This document shows, one piece after another, positions 1 through 7,105 of a stretch of DNA of 10,897 nucleotides. Numbering within the stretch: position 1 is the first letter of the stretch; each line of letters starts with the position of its first letter. Under the pieces are notes generated by a model. That model was not told the origin of the DNA and did not search any database. It worked only from the letters and a program-made list of their open reading frames with translations. Source of the stretch: Collinsella aerofaciens (GTDB taxonomy: Bacteria > Actinomycetota > Coriobacteriia > Coriobacteriales > Coriobacteriaceae); the NCBI GenBank assembly GCA_905213725.1, contig CAJMJM010000061.1, forward strand, positions 1-10,897, given 5' to 3'. A program made the position numbers and the translations under genes.

Positions 1-1907
1 CGTCCAGGCAAGTTCTTACGTATCGAGGGGCAGCGCGATGCGGATTTCAAGGCTTCGACGGTGTGGCGCGCCTGGCTTTACTATCCCGCAAGCGCTGTGG
101 TGGGTACCGAGGGCGACTGCATTTTGCTCGATGGCGCCATGGGCTTGCGCGAGTGCCAGGAGATGCTCGAGGCGGTGCAGGAGGCCACTGAGCATGGCGT
201 TGAGGTTGCGGTTGACCGGAGCTTCGAGGCGTATGCAAGCGCTACGGAGACGTACATCCGAGAGCGCTCGGAAGTGGGTCTTGCCATTAAGGCCCAGACT
301 GCTCAGGGCATAGCCGACGACCCCCAGCTGGGGCCGCGTTTCCGGGAGTTCCGCGACATAGTGAACGCCTCGATGGTGCGTCCCTTGCGCGACCGGCAGA
401 TGCTCGATGCGTTCTTTATGGCCGCCGTCGGCCGCGCCGCCGATTTCTCGGTGCCTGGTGCGGGCAAGACCGCAACCGTGCTCGGCGTATTTGCATATTT
501 AAGGCATTTGGGGCTTGCAAAGCGCATCGTGGTCGTCTGTCCAAAAAACGGCTTTGAAGCATGGGAAAAGGAGTGGGTGGCATCCTTTGGAGACAAACTG
601 CCCCTGCGCTGTTTTTCGCTGGGAGACCCGCATATAGCAGCAATGTCGACTGAGCGGCGCAGAAATGCGCTTTCGCTGGACAGCGGTTCGTGCAATCTGT
701 TTACGTTCAACTACGAAGCCCTTGCTGGCTATGTGAGGGAGCTGCACCCCATCGTTTCCAACCAAACGCTCGTTGTATTTGATGAGGTTCATCGCATCAA
801 GGCGATCAAGGGTAGGCGCGCGACCTCGGCACTTGAGGCAAATGAGGGCGCGAAGTACGTGATTGCACTTACGGGCACACCCATACCTAATACCTACCAG
901 GATATTTACAACCTGCTGCACATTCTCTATCCCGAGGACTACGACACCTTTTTTGGCTATGAGCCGGGTGAACTTAAGTCTCCCGGGGCGGATGAGATTG
1001 AGCAGCTAAACAAAAGCCTTGCGCCTTTCTTCTGCCGCACAAATAAGAACGAGCTTGGTGTTCCTGCGCCCGAGCCCGACGAAATCGTGGAAGTCGAAGC
1101 GACTGCTGACGAAAACTCGCTTCTGCATATCTTGTCCAGTGCATGTTCTAGCCCATTTTCGCGTATCATCCGTACGCTGCAGCTTGAGAGCGACCCTGCC
1201 ATGCTCGAGCAGGCTATCGATCAAGAAGATTTGGAGTATGTGCTCGATCAGGTTGGGGGGAGTTCTCCGATATCGACTATGTTGACTTCTCGCAAACATT
1301 TTACGAGTCCATTGATCGAGCTCGGCCGACTTCAAAGCTCTTGGCGTGCGAGCAGCTAATTGAACGTATTGTTGCTCAGGGCCGCCCTGTTGTGGTGTGG
1401 TGCCTGTTTGTGCGCAGCATTAGCAATTTGCGGCGCGGACTTGCCGAAAAGGGAGTCGACGCTCGGGCGATTTACGGCGGAACGCCACAAGAGGATCGAC
1501 GCGCGATATTGGACGACTTCCGCGCCGGACGCTTTACGGTGCTGGTGACCAATCCACAGACGCTTGCCGAGTCTGTCTCCCTGCATTCGGTGTGCCATGA
1601 CGCCGTGTACTTTGAGTACAGCTATAACCTCGTACATCTCTTGCAGTCTAAGGACCGCATTCATCGTCTTGGACTCCCCGATGATCAGAAGACCCGCTAC
1701 TACTTTATGCGCACGATCTTTGAAAGCGATGGCATACCCTTTTCCTTGGATAAGGTGATTTACGAGCGCCTAAAGGAGAAAGAGAAGATAATGCTCGACG
1801 CCATCGACGGTGGCTACCTTGAGGACGGTTATTTAGACGAGGATGATCTTCGCATTATTTTTGAGCGGTTGTTGGGAGACGAGGCGGCTAGGCTTGACTA
1901 TCGGTAG
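1..1907 (+). pseudogene. SNF2-family DEAD/DEAH helicase, 5'-partial and frameshifted
   Basis: Superfamily 2 DNA helicase/translocase of the SNF2 type, likely a component of a phage-defence or restriction locus. The frame is open from base 1, so the true start lies left of the window; the GTG at 61 is only an internal codon. Frame 1 carries Walker A (SVPGAGKT, Lys at 466-468), motif II DEVH (781-792) and motif III TGTP (from 871), then stops at 1359. Frame 3 from 1260 continues the same protein (EFSDIDYVDFSQTFYES...) through the C-terminal helicase lobe to the stop at 1907, including motif VI QSKDRIHRLG (1644-1673), whose arginines are the ATPase fingers. The two halves join across a run of six G at 1255-1260; one more G would restore a single frame. 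The downstream half has no convincing ribosome binding site of its own, so it is probably not made separately. About 150 residues before Walker A are unrecognised. Alternatives to a dead gene are phase variation, ribosomal slippage or a sequencing error. Confidence 0.85.
1255..1260 (+). other. G6 homopolymer at the helicase frameshift
   Basis: Six consecutive G follow CAG GTT. Frame 1 reads Gly-Gly-Ser-Ser here and stops 99 bases later at 1359. Frame 3 picks up convincing helicase sequence immediately after the tract (GAG TTC TCC from 1260). Loss of one G from an original run of seven explains the break exactly. Short G runs are typical slipped-strand sites and are also a common site of base-calling error. 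Confidence 0.75.
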
Positions 1908-2003
1908 CGTTCTTGCGTCGGAAGGCTAAGGTTGCTACCGACAACGTTGTGCCAAGAAACACCTTGGGACAATCTTTTTCTTTGGCGAGCCTTGATTTAT
2001 AGT

Positions 2004-2038
2004 CGGGCGGCAAGCCCATCTTTAGCGTCCGCCGCCCG
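2004..2038. repeat. 8-bp inverted repeat in the helicase-gmrSD gap
   Basis: CGGGCGGC (2004-2011) and GCCGCCCG (2031-2038) form a perfect 8-bp stem with a 19-base loop, 50 bases before the nuclease start codon. No T tract follows, so it is not a standard intrinsic terminator. It could be a leader hairpin or protein-binding site for the nuclease gene. I found no confident promoter in this 180-base gap. Confidence 0.3.
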
Positions 2039-2087
2039 TCGAAGACTCATTTAAGGTCATAAGAACAAGAAGAGGGAGCAATCGCAA

Positions 2088-4211
2088 ATGAAAGCAACCG
2101 AGGCAAATCTACTCGACCTTATGGGCGTGGCGAAGATGCAGTTCGTCATTCCCGTGTACCAGCGAGTTTACTCGTGGAGTGTAAAAGAGTGCGAAGTGCT
2201 TTGGGACGACGTCATGCGAGCGGGCCGTGATGACGTATCGCACTTCGTGGGGTCAATGCTTTATATCCCCGAGTCCGAGAGCTCTGCCACGAGTATTTCG
2301 CGCGTGCTTCTGATTGACGGACAGCAGCGCATGACGACGTTTTCGTTGATGATCGCTGCCTTGGCTGACTATCTGGAGGGTAATCCCGACAAGGCCGGCT
2401 TCCTTGGCGATCTCAAGATCTCGGCGTTGAGGAAAAATTACCTCTTTAACGATGACGACTACAACGGGCTGGCGCGCTACAAGCTGGTGCTTTCGCAGGA
2501 CGATAAAGAGACGCTGTTCTCCATCGTGTCTGGGTCTCCCGTGCCAGATGAAAAATCGGATCGGATTGTCGAGAACCATGCGTTCTTCCGCGAGAAGATG
2601 CGTGGTAAATCATTTGACCCGGCAAGGCTTTGGGCGGGGCTAAACCGTGTGCAGGTCATCGACACTAAGCTCACCGCTGGCGTTGATAACGCCCAGCTCA
2701 TATTTGAGTCCATGAACTCCAAGGGCAAGCCGCTCACGCCTATTGACCTCATTCGTAACTACGTTCTTATGTCGCTTCCCAACGACGAGCAGACCAAGCT
2801 TTACGAGGGCTACTGGCATCCGCTCGAGTGTTTGTTCGGAAAAGGCGGCGAAGAAGAGTTCAATGCGTTTATCTGGTACTGGCTGTGGCTCAAGGTTCCC
2901 AATAGGATGCCGAAGGAAAACGAGGCCTACCACGAGTTCAAACGCTATTTCGCTGACGACTACGATGGGGATACCGAGGGCCTGTTGAAAGAGCTCCGCG
3001 AATATGCGCAAAGATATGCCAGGTTGTTCCTTGGCAAGGAGAAAGACGAGGGCCTGCGTCGAGTGTTCGGCAGGATTGCCTGTCTTTATGTGAAATCGGT
3101 CAGGCCTTTGCTGATGCTGCTTTACTCGGTTTATGAAGGAGGCAGGATTGACCGCAATGCGTTCCTACGCATCTGCGAGACTATCGAGTCGTTCCTGTTC
3201 AGGCGGGCGGTTTGCGGCAGGCTTACCACGGGCCTAAATAATTTCTTTGCCGGCATGTATCGCAATCTCGAGCAGCAGGATGATATAGAGGAGTACGTTA
3301 CGGCGATGCTCCTTATCCACAGCAGCGGTATGACCGCGTACTTCCCGACTGACGAGCATTTTGTCGAGGAGTTTAAGACGCGTGACTGTTACAATCGCTT
3401 CTCTAAAAAGCGTTATTACCTGGAGCGCATGGAGAACTGGCACCACCCGAAGGAGCCCATCTCGGCTGACAATTACCAAATCGAGCATGTCATGCCCCAG
3501 ACGATCGATGATGTGCACGGCTGGAAGGAATCGCTTGGCGAGAACTGGGAAGACACCCACGACAGGCTGTGCAACAACTTGGGAAATCTTACACTGACGG
3601 GCTACAACCAGGAGTACTCAAACCGGTCGTTCTCGGACAAGCTCAATCTTCCGAACGTGGGACTTAAGTGCAGCCCGCTCTACCTAAACAAGTCGATCGC
3701 CTCGCATGAAAAATGGGGCGAGGAAGAGATTAGGCAGCGCGCGGACGAGCTGGCGAAAGAGGCGTGCGAGATATGGAAATACCCCGACCTTCCGGCAGAC
3801 GTCGTCGACAAGTACCGTCCTTCTCGCGGGGAGTCTGACGAGGCGCAAATTTGGACCTTGCAAGCGCACCATCCAACCTTTGCCGAGGGTGGACTCAACC
3901 AGAAGCTTTTCGATGAGGTGTGCGAGTCCGTTCTGAGTGGTAGTCCTTCGTGGGAGTCCTACATAGCCAAGTACTATGTAGGCTTCAGATCGGGCAAGCG
4001 AAAACTGCATGCCGTGCTAGAAGGCAGGACCAGCAACGGTGGTTGGATTGCCGTCGGTCTGGCAAAGAGTGTGGATGATCTAACGGATCCAGAGGACATA
4101 TGCCAGGACAAACGCACGCAGGGTGGATTTGGCCCGGGCCTACCAACCTATGTTGCCCTTCGGAATGCCGATGACATTCCCGCGGTACTCGATCTTATAA
4201 AGCAGTGCTAG
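2088..4211 (+). CDS. GmrSD-type nuclease: DUF262, DUF1524 (HNH) and DUF5655-like domains
   Basis: Predicted type IV, modification-dependent restriction enzyme with GmrS and GmrD parts in one 707-residue chain. In this family DUF262 is a ParB-like NTP-binding domain and DUF1524 a His-Me finger nuclease; together they cut DNA carrying modified (for example glucosylated) cytosines. Visible signatures: the N-terminal PVYQRVYSW motif, DGQQR at residues 77-81 (DUF262), IEHVMPQ with His467 and Pro470 (the HxxP nuclease motif), and LGNLTL with Asn500 followed by YSN (DUF1524). From about residue 590 the tail resembles DUF5655 (KYYVGFRSGKRKL ... DDLTDPEDICQD ... DIPAVLDLIKQC), often found at the end of such proteins. 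The start is set by GAGGGAG (2072-2078), nine bases before ATG. It lies downstream of the broken SNF2 helicase in the same direction. Codon use is mixed, unlike the strongly biased genes to the right, consistent with horizontal acquisition. The target modification cannot be read from the sequence. Confidence 0.9.
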   Translation: MKATEANLLDLMGVAKMQFVIPVYQRVYSWSVKECEVLWDDVMRAGRDDVSHFVGSMLYIPESESSATSISRVLLIDGQQRMTTFSLMIAALADYLEGNPDKAGFLGDLKISALRKNYLFNDDDYNGLARYKLVLSQDDKETLFSIVSGSPVPDEKSDRIVENHAFFREKMRGKSFDPARLWAGLNRVQVIDTKLTAGVDNAQLIFESMNSKGKPLTPIDLIRNYVLMSLPNDEQTKLYEGYWHPLECLFGKGGEEEFNAFIWYWLWLKVPNRMPKENEAYHEFKRYFADDYDGDTEGLLKELREYAQRYARLFLGKEKDEGLRRVFGRIACLYVKSVRPLLMLLYSVYEGGRIDRNAFLRICETIESFLFRRAVCGRLTTGLNNFFAGMYRNLEQQDDIEEYVTAMLLIHSSGMTAYFPTDEHFVEEFKTRDCYNRFSKKRYYLERMENWHHPKEPISADNYQIEHVMPQTIDDVHGWKESLGENWEDTHDRLCNNLGNLTLTGYNQEYSNRSFSDKLNLPNVGLKCSPLYLNKSIASHEKWGEEEIRQRADELAKEACEIWKYPDLPADVVDKYRPSRGESDEAQIWTLQAHHPTFAEGGLNQKLFDEVCESVLSGSPSWESYIAKYYVGFRSGKRKLHAVLEGRTSNGGWIAVGLAKSVDDLTDPEDICQDKRTQGGFGPGLPTYVALRNADDIPAVLDLIKQC

Positions 4212-4245
4212 GCAAGGGCCGGGAATCTAATTCTCGGCCCTTGCC
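4211..4245. terminator. 16-bp hairpin between convergent genes
   Basis: GGCAAGGGCCGGGAAT (4211-4226) pairs with ATTCTCGGCCCTTGCC (4230-4245) around a 3-base loop, with one G-T wobble. It starts on the last base of the nuclease stop codon and ends 32 bases before the stop of the convergent gene. No U tract follows on either strand, so it is atypical as an intrinsic terminator, but position and strength suggest a bidirectional transcription block or a 3'-end stabiliser. Confidence 0.6.
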
Positions 4246-4277
4246 ATCTCGGAATTGCCGATGGCTTATCTGCCCAC

Positions 4278-4700
4278 CTACACCCTCGCAATCCCGCGCG
4301 CGGCACTCAGCAGCTCGTACTCCCTTTGACTCCACTGGCGCAGCTCGGCAGCCTCGACGGCGTCGTGGCACAGATCCAAAAACACCTCGGCGCCCTCGCA
4401 GAAGCACTCGCGGGCAAAGGCGCCGGATCCGTCCGCAACGCACACGCTGTCGGCGAAGAGCATCCATCTGGACGGCTCACGAGGGTCATCTCCGAGCAGC
4501 TTGATCTGCAGCACGTGCGGGTCGCCGGCGGCGCAGAGCTCTTCCTCGAGCACCTGCACGGTAAAGCGCATCTGGTGGGAGAGGCTGTTCTTGACCATGG
4601 CCGAGGCATAGCCGCTCGGCTCGTCCAGAAGATGCATTCGTTTTGGCTTGGCTGCCAGGTTGTGGAAGTTGCGCTCACTGCGCACGGAGAAATTGTCCAT
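4278..4700 (-). CDS. 140-residue protein of unknown function
   Basis: Not recognised. The chosen start (MDNFSVRSER..., ATG at 4698-4700) has an AAAGGAG ribosome binding site with good spacing just upstream. The same frame is open further upstream to 4835, but that extension overlaps a terminator-like hairpin and has no ribosome binding site. The product has no signal peptide or membrane segment, so it is probably cytoplasmic. It is rich in acidic residues and has four cysteines (LCAAGD, VCVADG, ECFCEG) plus LDLCHDAVEAAELR near the C-terminus. The cysteine spacing is not a clear metal-binding motif. It is probably transcribed alone, since leftward terminators precede it. Its 3' end faces the restriction gene. 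Confidence 0.7.
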   Translation of the reverse strand: MDNFSVRSERNFHNLAAKPKRMHLLDEPSGYASAMVKNSLSHQMRFTVQVLEEELCAAGDPHVLQIKLLGDDPREPSRWMLFADSVCVADGSGAFARECFCEGAEVFLDLCHDAVEAAELRQWSQREYELLSAARGIARV

Positions 4701-4793
4701 ACGGACTCCTTTCATCGATGTTGGCAGGGCCACCGTGCCTCTTGGCCGGTTGGCGTCGGGATCGTGGAGCCAACTCTCTACCCCGACTCTGGA

Positions 4794-4818
4794 TAAAACG
4801 CGCCCGCTCCCTGCGGGC
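4794..4818 (-). terminator. Candidate intrinsic terminator, minus strand
   Basis: On the minus strand GCCCGC, AGGGA and GCGGGC form a 6-bp GC-only stem with a 5-base loop (4802-4818). Three bases later comes TTTTA (4794-4798). This would stop leftward read-through about 90 bases before the start of the 140-residue gene. Confidence 0.5.
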
Positions 4819-4915
4819 AAGAGGAAGTCTATCAACGTGTACGGACAGAAATCAAGCGCCGCCTGCGAAATGACGCGTGAACGGCGTTGGTTCCCAAGTG
4901 ATTATTCGGCTTTCA

Positions 4916-4994
4916 TCCGGAAAAGTGTTGAAATAGGCACCTTAAAACTTCGGAAAAGTGTCAAATTCAATAGGCAAATTATCCGGAAAAGTGT
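4916..4994 (+). repeat. Three 13-bp direct repeats with 33-bp period
   Basis: TCCGGAAAAGTGT at 4916-4928, TTCGGAAAAGTGT at 4949-4961 and TCCGGAAAAGTGT at 4982-4994. Start-to-start spacing is exactly 33 bases both times, about three helical turns. The 20 bases between copies differ, although AATAGGCA recurs at 4932 and 4969. The period is also a multiple of three, so one plus-strand frame reads an 11-residue repeat (I/L-R-K-S-V). The array sits directly downstream of the membrane-protein gene's terminator and upstream of the 140-residue gene. Possible roles are iterated operator sites or a remnant of a repeat-bearing gene end; there are too few copies and the spacers are too short for a CRISPR array. 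Confidence 0.75.
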
Positions 4995-5004
4995 AGCTGG
5001 ATGA

Positions 5005-5031
5005 CAAAACAGCACTTAGAAGCCGGTGCTG
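5005..5031 (-). terminator. Intrinsic terminator of the membrane-protein gene
   Basis: On the minus strand CAGCAC and GTGCTG (5026-5031 and 5010-5015) form a perfect 6-bp stem with a 10-base loop, immediately followed by TTTTG (5005-5009). It lies 33 bases after the stop codon of the 328-residue gene, where a Rho-independent terminator is expected. Confidence 0.6.
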
Positions 5032-5064
5032 GATGCGGGATCCTGCGGCCGCCTTCAGCTCTCG

Positions 5065-6051
5065 CTACTCGTCGTCTCCGTCGTTGGGGTCGCCCTTGAG
5101 GGTGTTGATGTCCAGGTACTGGTTATCGTCCTCTTTTTGCTGGGTCTCCGACTCCGCTTGGGTGGGGCCGCGGAACAGCTGGAATCCCTCATACGCAATG
5201 ACGCCGAGCAGGGCAATGACAATGGCGATAAAGGCAACCTTGACTGCCTGCGGAAATTCCGAGAAACGCAGTGCCTTTTCCTCGGCGTAATAATCGGCGA
5301 AGCGCTCTTCGCCCGTGCTTTTGGTATACGCCGGCGCGGACGCGGCCTCCGTGTCATATTCCGGTGCAGGCGTGGCAGCGTACGGATCGTTGAGATAATC
5401 GCTCGATGCGGTGCCATAATCCTCGGTCTCGATGCGACCGGTGCCAGCATGGCCATCGGAATAATCGGAATATGCTGCACCGCCCTCATTGTCCGTGGCG
5501 CTCGTGTTGGCGGCAAAAAGCGGGTTAACTGGAACGTCGAGCGCCGGCATGCCGGTAGAGGTCTCATCCAGATCGGCTGCAGCCCAGGAATCGTAGGCAA
5601 CCTGATGGGCAACGGGCTCATCGAGCCTTGCGACCGGAGGCTTGCGTGCCGCAGGACCAGGCAACTGCTGGGCGCTGTACACAACGGTGCTGTCGGCCGA
5701 TTTGCCCTGCGTCGCTGCAGCGAGAAATGCCGCCGTCTCGGACGGGTCGCTTGCGGGGCGGGGAGCGGGTGTGGGCGCCGAAGTGGGTGCGGGCGTAGGC
5801 GCGGGCGTCGAAACAGGCGACTGCGCAGGAGTCGGCGCAGATGCGGTCTTAGGCGCAAGTGCGGGATTGGGGCTTGACGGGCGAGCGCCGCCGCCCATGA
5901 GTTCGTCGGCGGTCCACGGGCGATCATCCATCACGTCGTCAAGGCTCAGCGAAAACAGGTCGTCTTCACTCTCATCGAACATGTGGTGCACATGTCCACC
6001 AATTGCCGGAATCAATCCGCGACCGGTGCATGATGCCTTGCTCAACGCCAT
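5065..6051 (-). CDS. Pro/Ala-rich single-pass membrane protein, unknown function
   Basis: Family not recognised. The 328-residue product (MALSKASCTGRG...) starts at the ATG 6049-6051, chosen because AAAGGAT lies eight bases upstream; the frame is open to 6147 but without a ribosome binding site. Regions in order: a short N-terminal part with an acidic stretch (MFDESEDDLFSLSLDDVMDD), a low-complexity Ala/Pro/Thr linker with repeated APTPAPT-like units (coded around 5750-5860), a long acidic Tyr/Asp/Ser-rich section, one transmembrane helix at about residues 269-293 (AFIAIVIALLGVIAYEGF), and an acidic 35-residue tail ending DGDDE. There is no signal peptide, so the long N-terminal part is probably cytoplasmic and the tail outside. 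Such architecture is common in actinobacterial envelope or division-associated proteins, but nothing here identifies the role. It lies downstream of the regulator gene, same strand, 123-base gap, and has its own terminator. Confidence 0.8.
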   Translation of the reverse strand: MALSKASCTGRGLIPAIGGHVHHMFDESEDDLFSLSLDDVMDDRPWTADELMGGGARPSSPNPALAPKTASAPTPAQSPVSTPAPTPAPTSAPTPAPRPASDPSETAAFLAAATQGKSADSTVVYSAQQLPGPAARKPPVARLDEPVAHQVAYDSWAAADLDETSTGMPALDVPVNPLFAANTSATDNEGGAAYSDYSDGHAGTGRIETEDYGTASSDYLNDPYAATPAPEYDTEAASAPAYTKSTGEERFADYYAEEKALRFSEFPQAVKVAFIAIVIALLGVIAYEGFQLFRGPTQAESETQQKEDDNQYLDINTLKGDPNDGDDE

Positions 6052-6174
6052 TCTGTTCCATCCTTTCGAAATACTAATGACATCGATTATATGGAACTTC
6101 CCAAGCGGCTCGGTCTTGGATTCGTGCTTTCCAGAACTCGCGCCCAAAAGGGGAGGGGCAATCCAGGCGAGTGC

Positions 6175-6828
6175 CTACTTGTCGCCGGCTGCCGCCTTGG
6201 CCTCATTGAGGTAGCTATAGAAGCTGTACTTTGAGATGCCAAAGAACTCGCAGGCGCGCTCGCTCGACTTGGAAATGAGGAAGGCGCCGCGACGGTCGAG
6301 GTAGCCAATGGCACGAATGCGCTCGTCTTTGGTCATGAGCGCCGCGGGCTTGCCCACAAACTGCTCGCACTCGTGCAGCAGGTCCTCGAGCAGGTCGCCG
6401 ATGTTCTTGGTAATGGGCTCTGGCTCGGTATAGCCCGTGCCGCCGGTGCCGGTAAAGGCATCGAGCGAGCGCTCAAAAGCCTTCATGAGCGTAATGTCAA
6501 AATTGATGCCCAAAATGCCGACGGGCTTGCCCTCGTCGTTGCGGATAAAGATCGTCGACGATTTGAGCAGCTTACCGTCGGTGGTTTTAGTGAGGTACGG
6601 CTCGCGGTCGTGTACATCGGTGGCGCCCTCGTGCATGGACTCAAACACGATATGGCTGGGGCCGTCACCCAGTTTGCGCCCGCTGCCGTGGCCGTTTTCG
6701 ATCACTACGATGGAGAGGTCCACGTCCTCGGGCTCCAGATCGTGGACGACGACTTCGCAGTTGGGGCCAAATTGGAGCGCCAGACCGTGTGCGAGGCGCT
6801 TGTAAAACTCAATCTGTGCGGGGGTCAT
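6175..6828 (-). CDS. DauR-like transcriptional regulator (YheO/PAS domain + HTH)
   Basis: Cytoplasmic DNA-binding regulator of 217 residues. The N-terminal half (about 5-120) resembles the YheO-like PAS domain: FGPNCEVVVHDL, then SIVVIENGHGSGR and a stretch with GILGINFDITLM. The C-terminal part matches the DauR-like HTH domain: TKDERIRAIGYLDRRGAFLI followed by the recognition-helix region FFGISKYSFYSYLNEAK. Length fits the family (about 200-240). The start (MTPAQIEFYKRL) follows AGGAAGG, seven bases before the ATG at 6826-6828; upstream in-frame codons lack a ribosome binding site. DauR of Pseudomonas represses D-arginine catabolism genes. Here the gene is divergent from dpaL with a 277-base shared region, so control of the dpaL-ygeY-ygeW genes by an amino-acid or ureido metabolite is a reasonable inference, not shown by sequence. 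Confidence 0.88.
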   Translation of the reverse strand: MTPAQIEFYKRLAHGLALQFGPNCEVVVHDLEPEDVDLSIVVIENGHGSGRKLGDGPSHIVFESMHEGATDVHDREPYLTKTTDGKLLKSSTIFIRNDEGKPVGILGINFDITLMKAFERSLDAFTGTGGTGYTEPEPITKNIGDLLEDLLHECEQFVGKPAALMTKDERIRAIGYLDRRGAFLISKSSERACEFFGISKYSFYSYLNEAKAAAGDK

Positions 6829-7105
6829 GGGTACCTTCCTAAAAATTAGTTTGGGCTCACTGTGCCATAAACCACACATGACCGCAAACAAATCCATCAA
6901 CAAGGCAATTCATGACCGTTCGGCGGCGAAAAAGTACCGATTACGGCAACAAACAATTCGTTAGATATACCAATCAAAAAGTGTGATAGAACATTACTAA
7001 CAAACATTTTGTTTGGCATCCACATAAAAGTTCAGTCGTGTGAATGGGATCGGGCTGAAACGCGTATGCGGGGGCCGGCAAGAGAGGACTTAAGGAGTTC
7101 ACCGT
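6829..7105. promoter_or_regulatory. Divergent regulator/dpaL control region
   Basis: A 277-base AT-richer region between two divergent genes. CAAACA occurs three times in the same orientation (6885-6890, 6950-6955, 7001-7006), the last copy within a palindrome. AT-rich sequence such as TTAGATATACC (6961-6971) could hold a -10 element, but I cannot assign a convincing -35/-10 pair on either strand. If transcription starts near 6970-7030 the dpaL leader is about 80-130 bases. AAGGAG at 7092-7097 is the dpaL ribosome binding site. Confidence 0.5.
7001..7015. promoter_or_regulatory. 15-bp palindrome, candidate operator
   Basis: CAAACA-TTT-TGTTTG is a perfect inverted repeat with 6-bp arms and a 3-base centre, about 90 bases before the dpaL start. 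Its half-site matches two other CAAACA copies in the same intergenic region. It is a candidate binding site for the divergent DauR-like regulator. Confidence 0.4.

Larger units (their letters stand above)
4701..5064. other. 364-base intergenic region with terminators and repeats
   Basis: This gap lies between the 3' end of the membrane-protein gene and the start of the 140-residue gene, both on the minus strand. It contains two minus-strand terminator-like hairpins and three evenly spaced direct repeats, described separately. A plus-strand reading frame crosses it (4648-5004), but it begins inside the antisense of the 140-residue gene, has no ribosome binding site and resembles no protein I know. 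I see no coding gene here. Confidence 0.6.

Noticed and set aside
1254..1263. Programmed -1 ribosomal frameshift in the helicase
   Set aside because: The G run could allow slippage, but I see no clear downstream stimulatory structure and SNF2 helicases are not known to use one, so a lost base is simpler. Not fully excluded.
4326..4796. 156-residue plus-strand frame over the 140-residue gene
   Set aside because: The minus-strand gene has a good ribosome binding site and sensible ends; the plus-strand frame has neither.
4916..4994. CRISPR array
   Set aside because: Only three 13-bp repeats with 20-bp spacers, below CRISPR repeat lengths, and no cas genes in the window.
5026..5877. Plus-strand 283-residue frame with an Arg/Gly-rich end
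   Set aside because: It is antisense to the membrane-protein gene; the Arg-rich end is the complement of the Ala/Pro linker codons.
6976..6984. AAAAGTGTG near dpaL as a fourth copy of the 33-bp-period repeat
   Set aside because: It shares only AAAAGTGT, lacks the CCGG part and is far from the array; chance is likely in AT-rich sequence.
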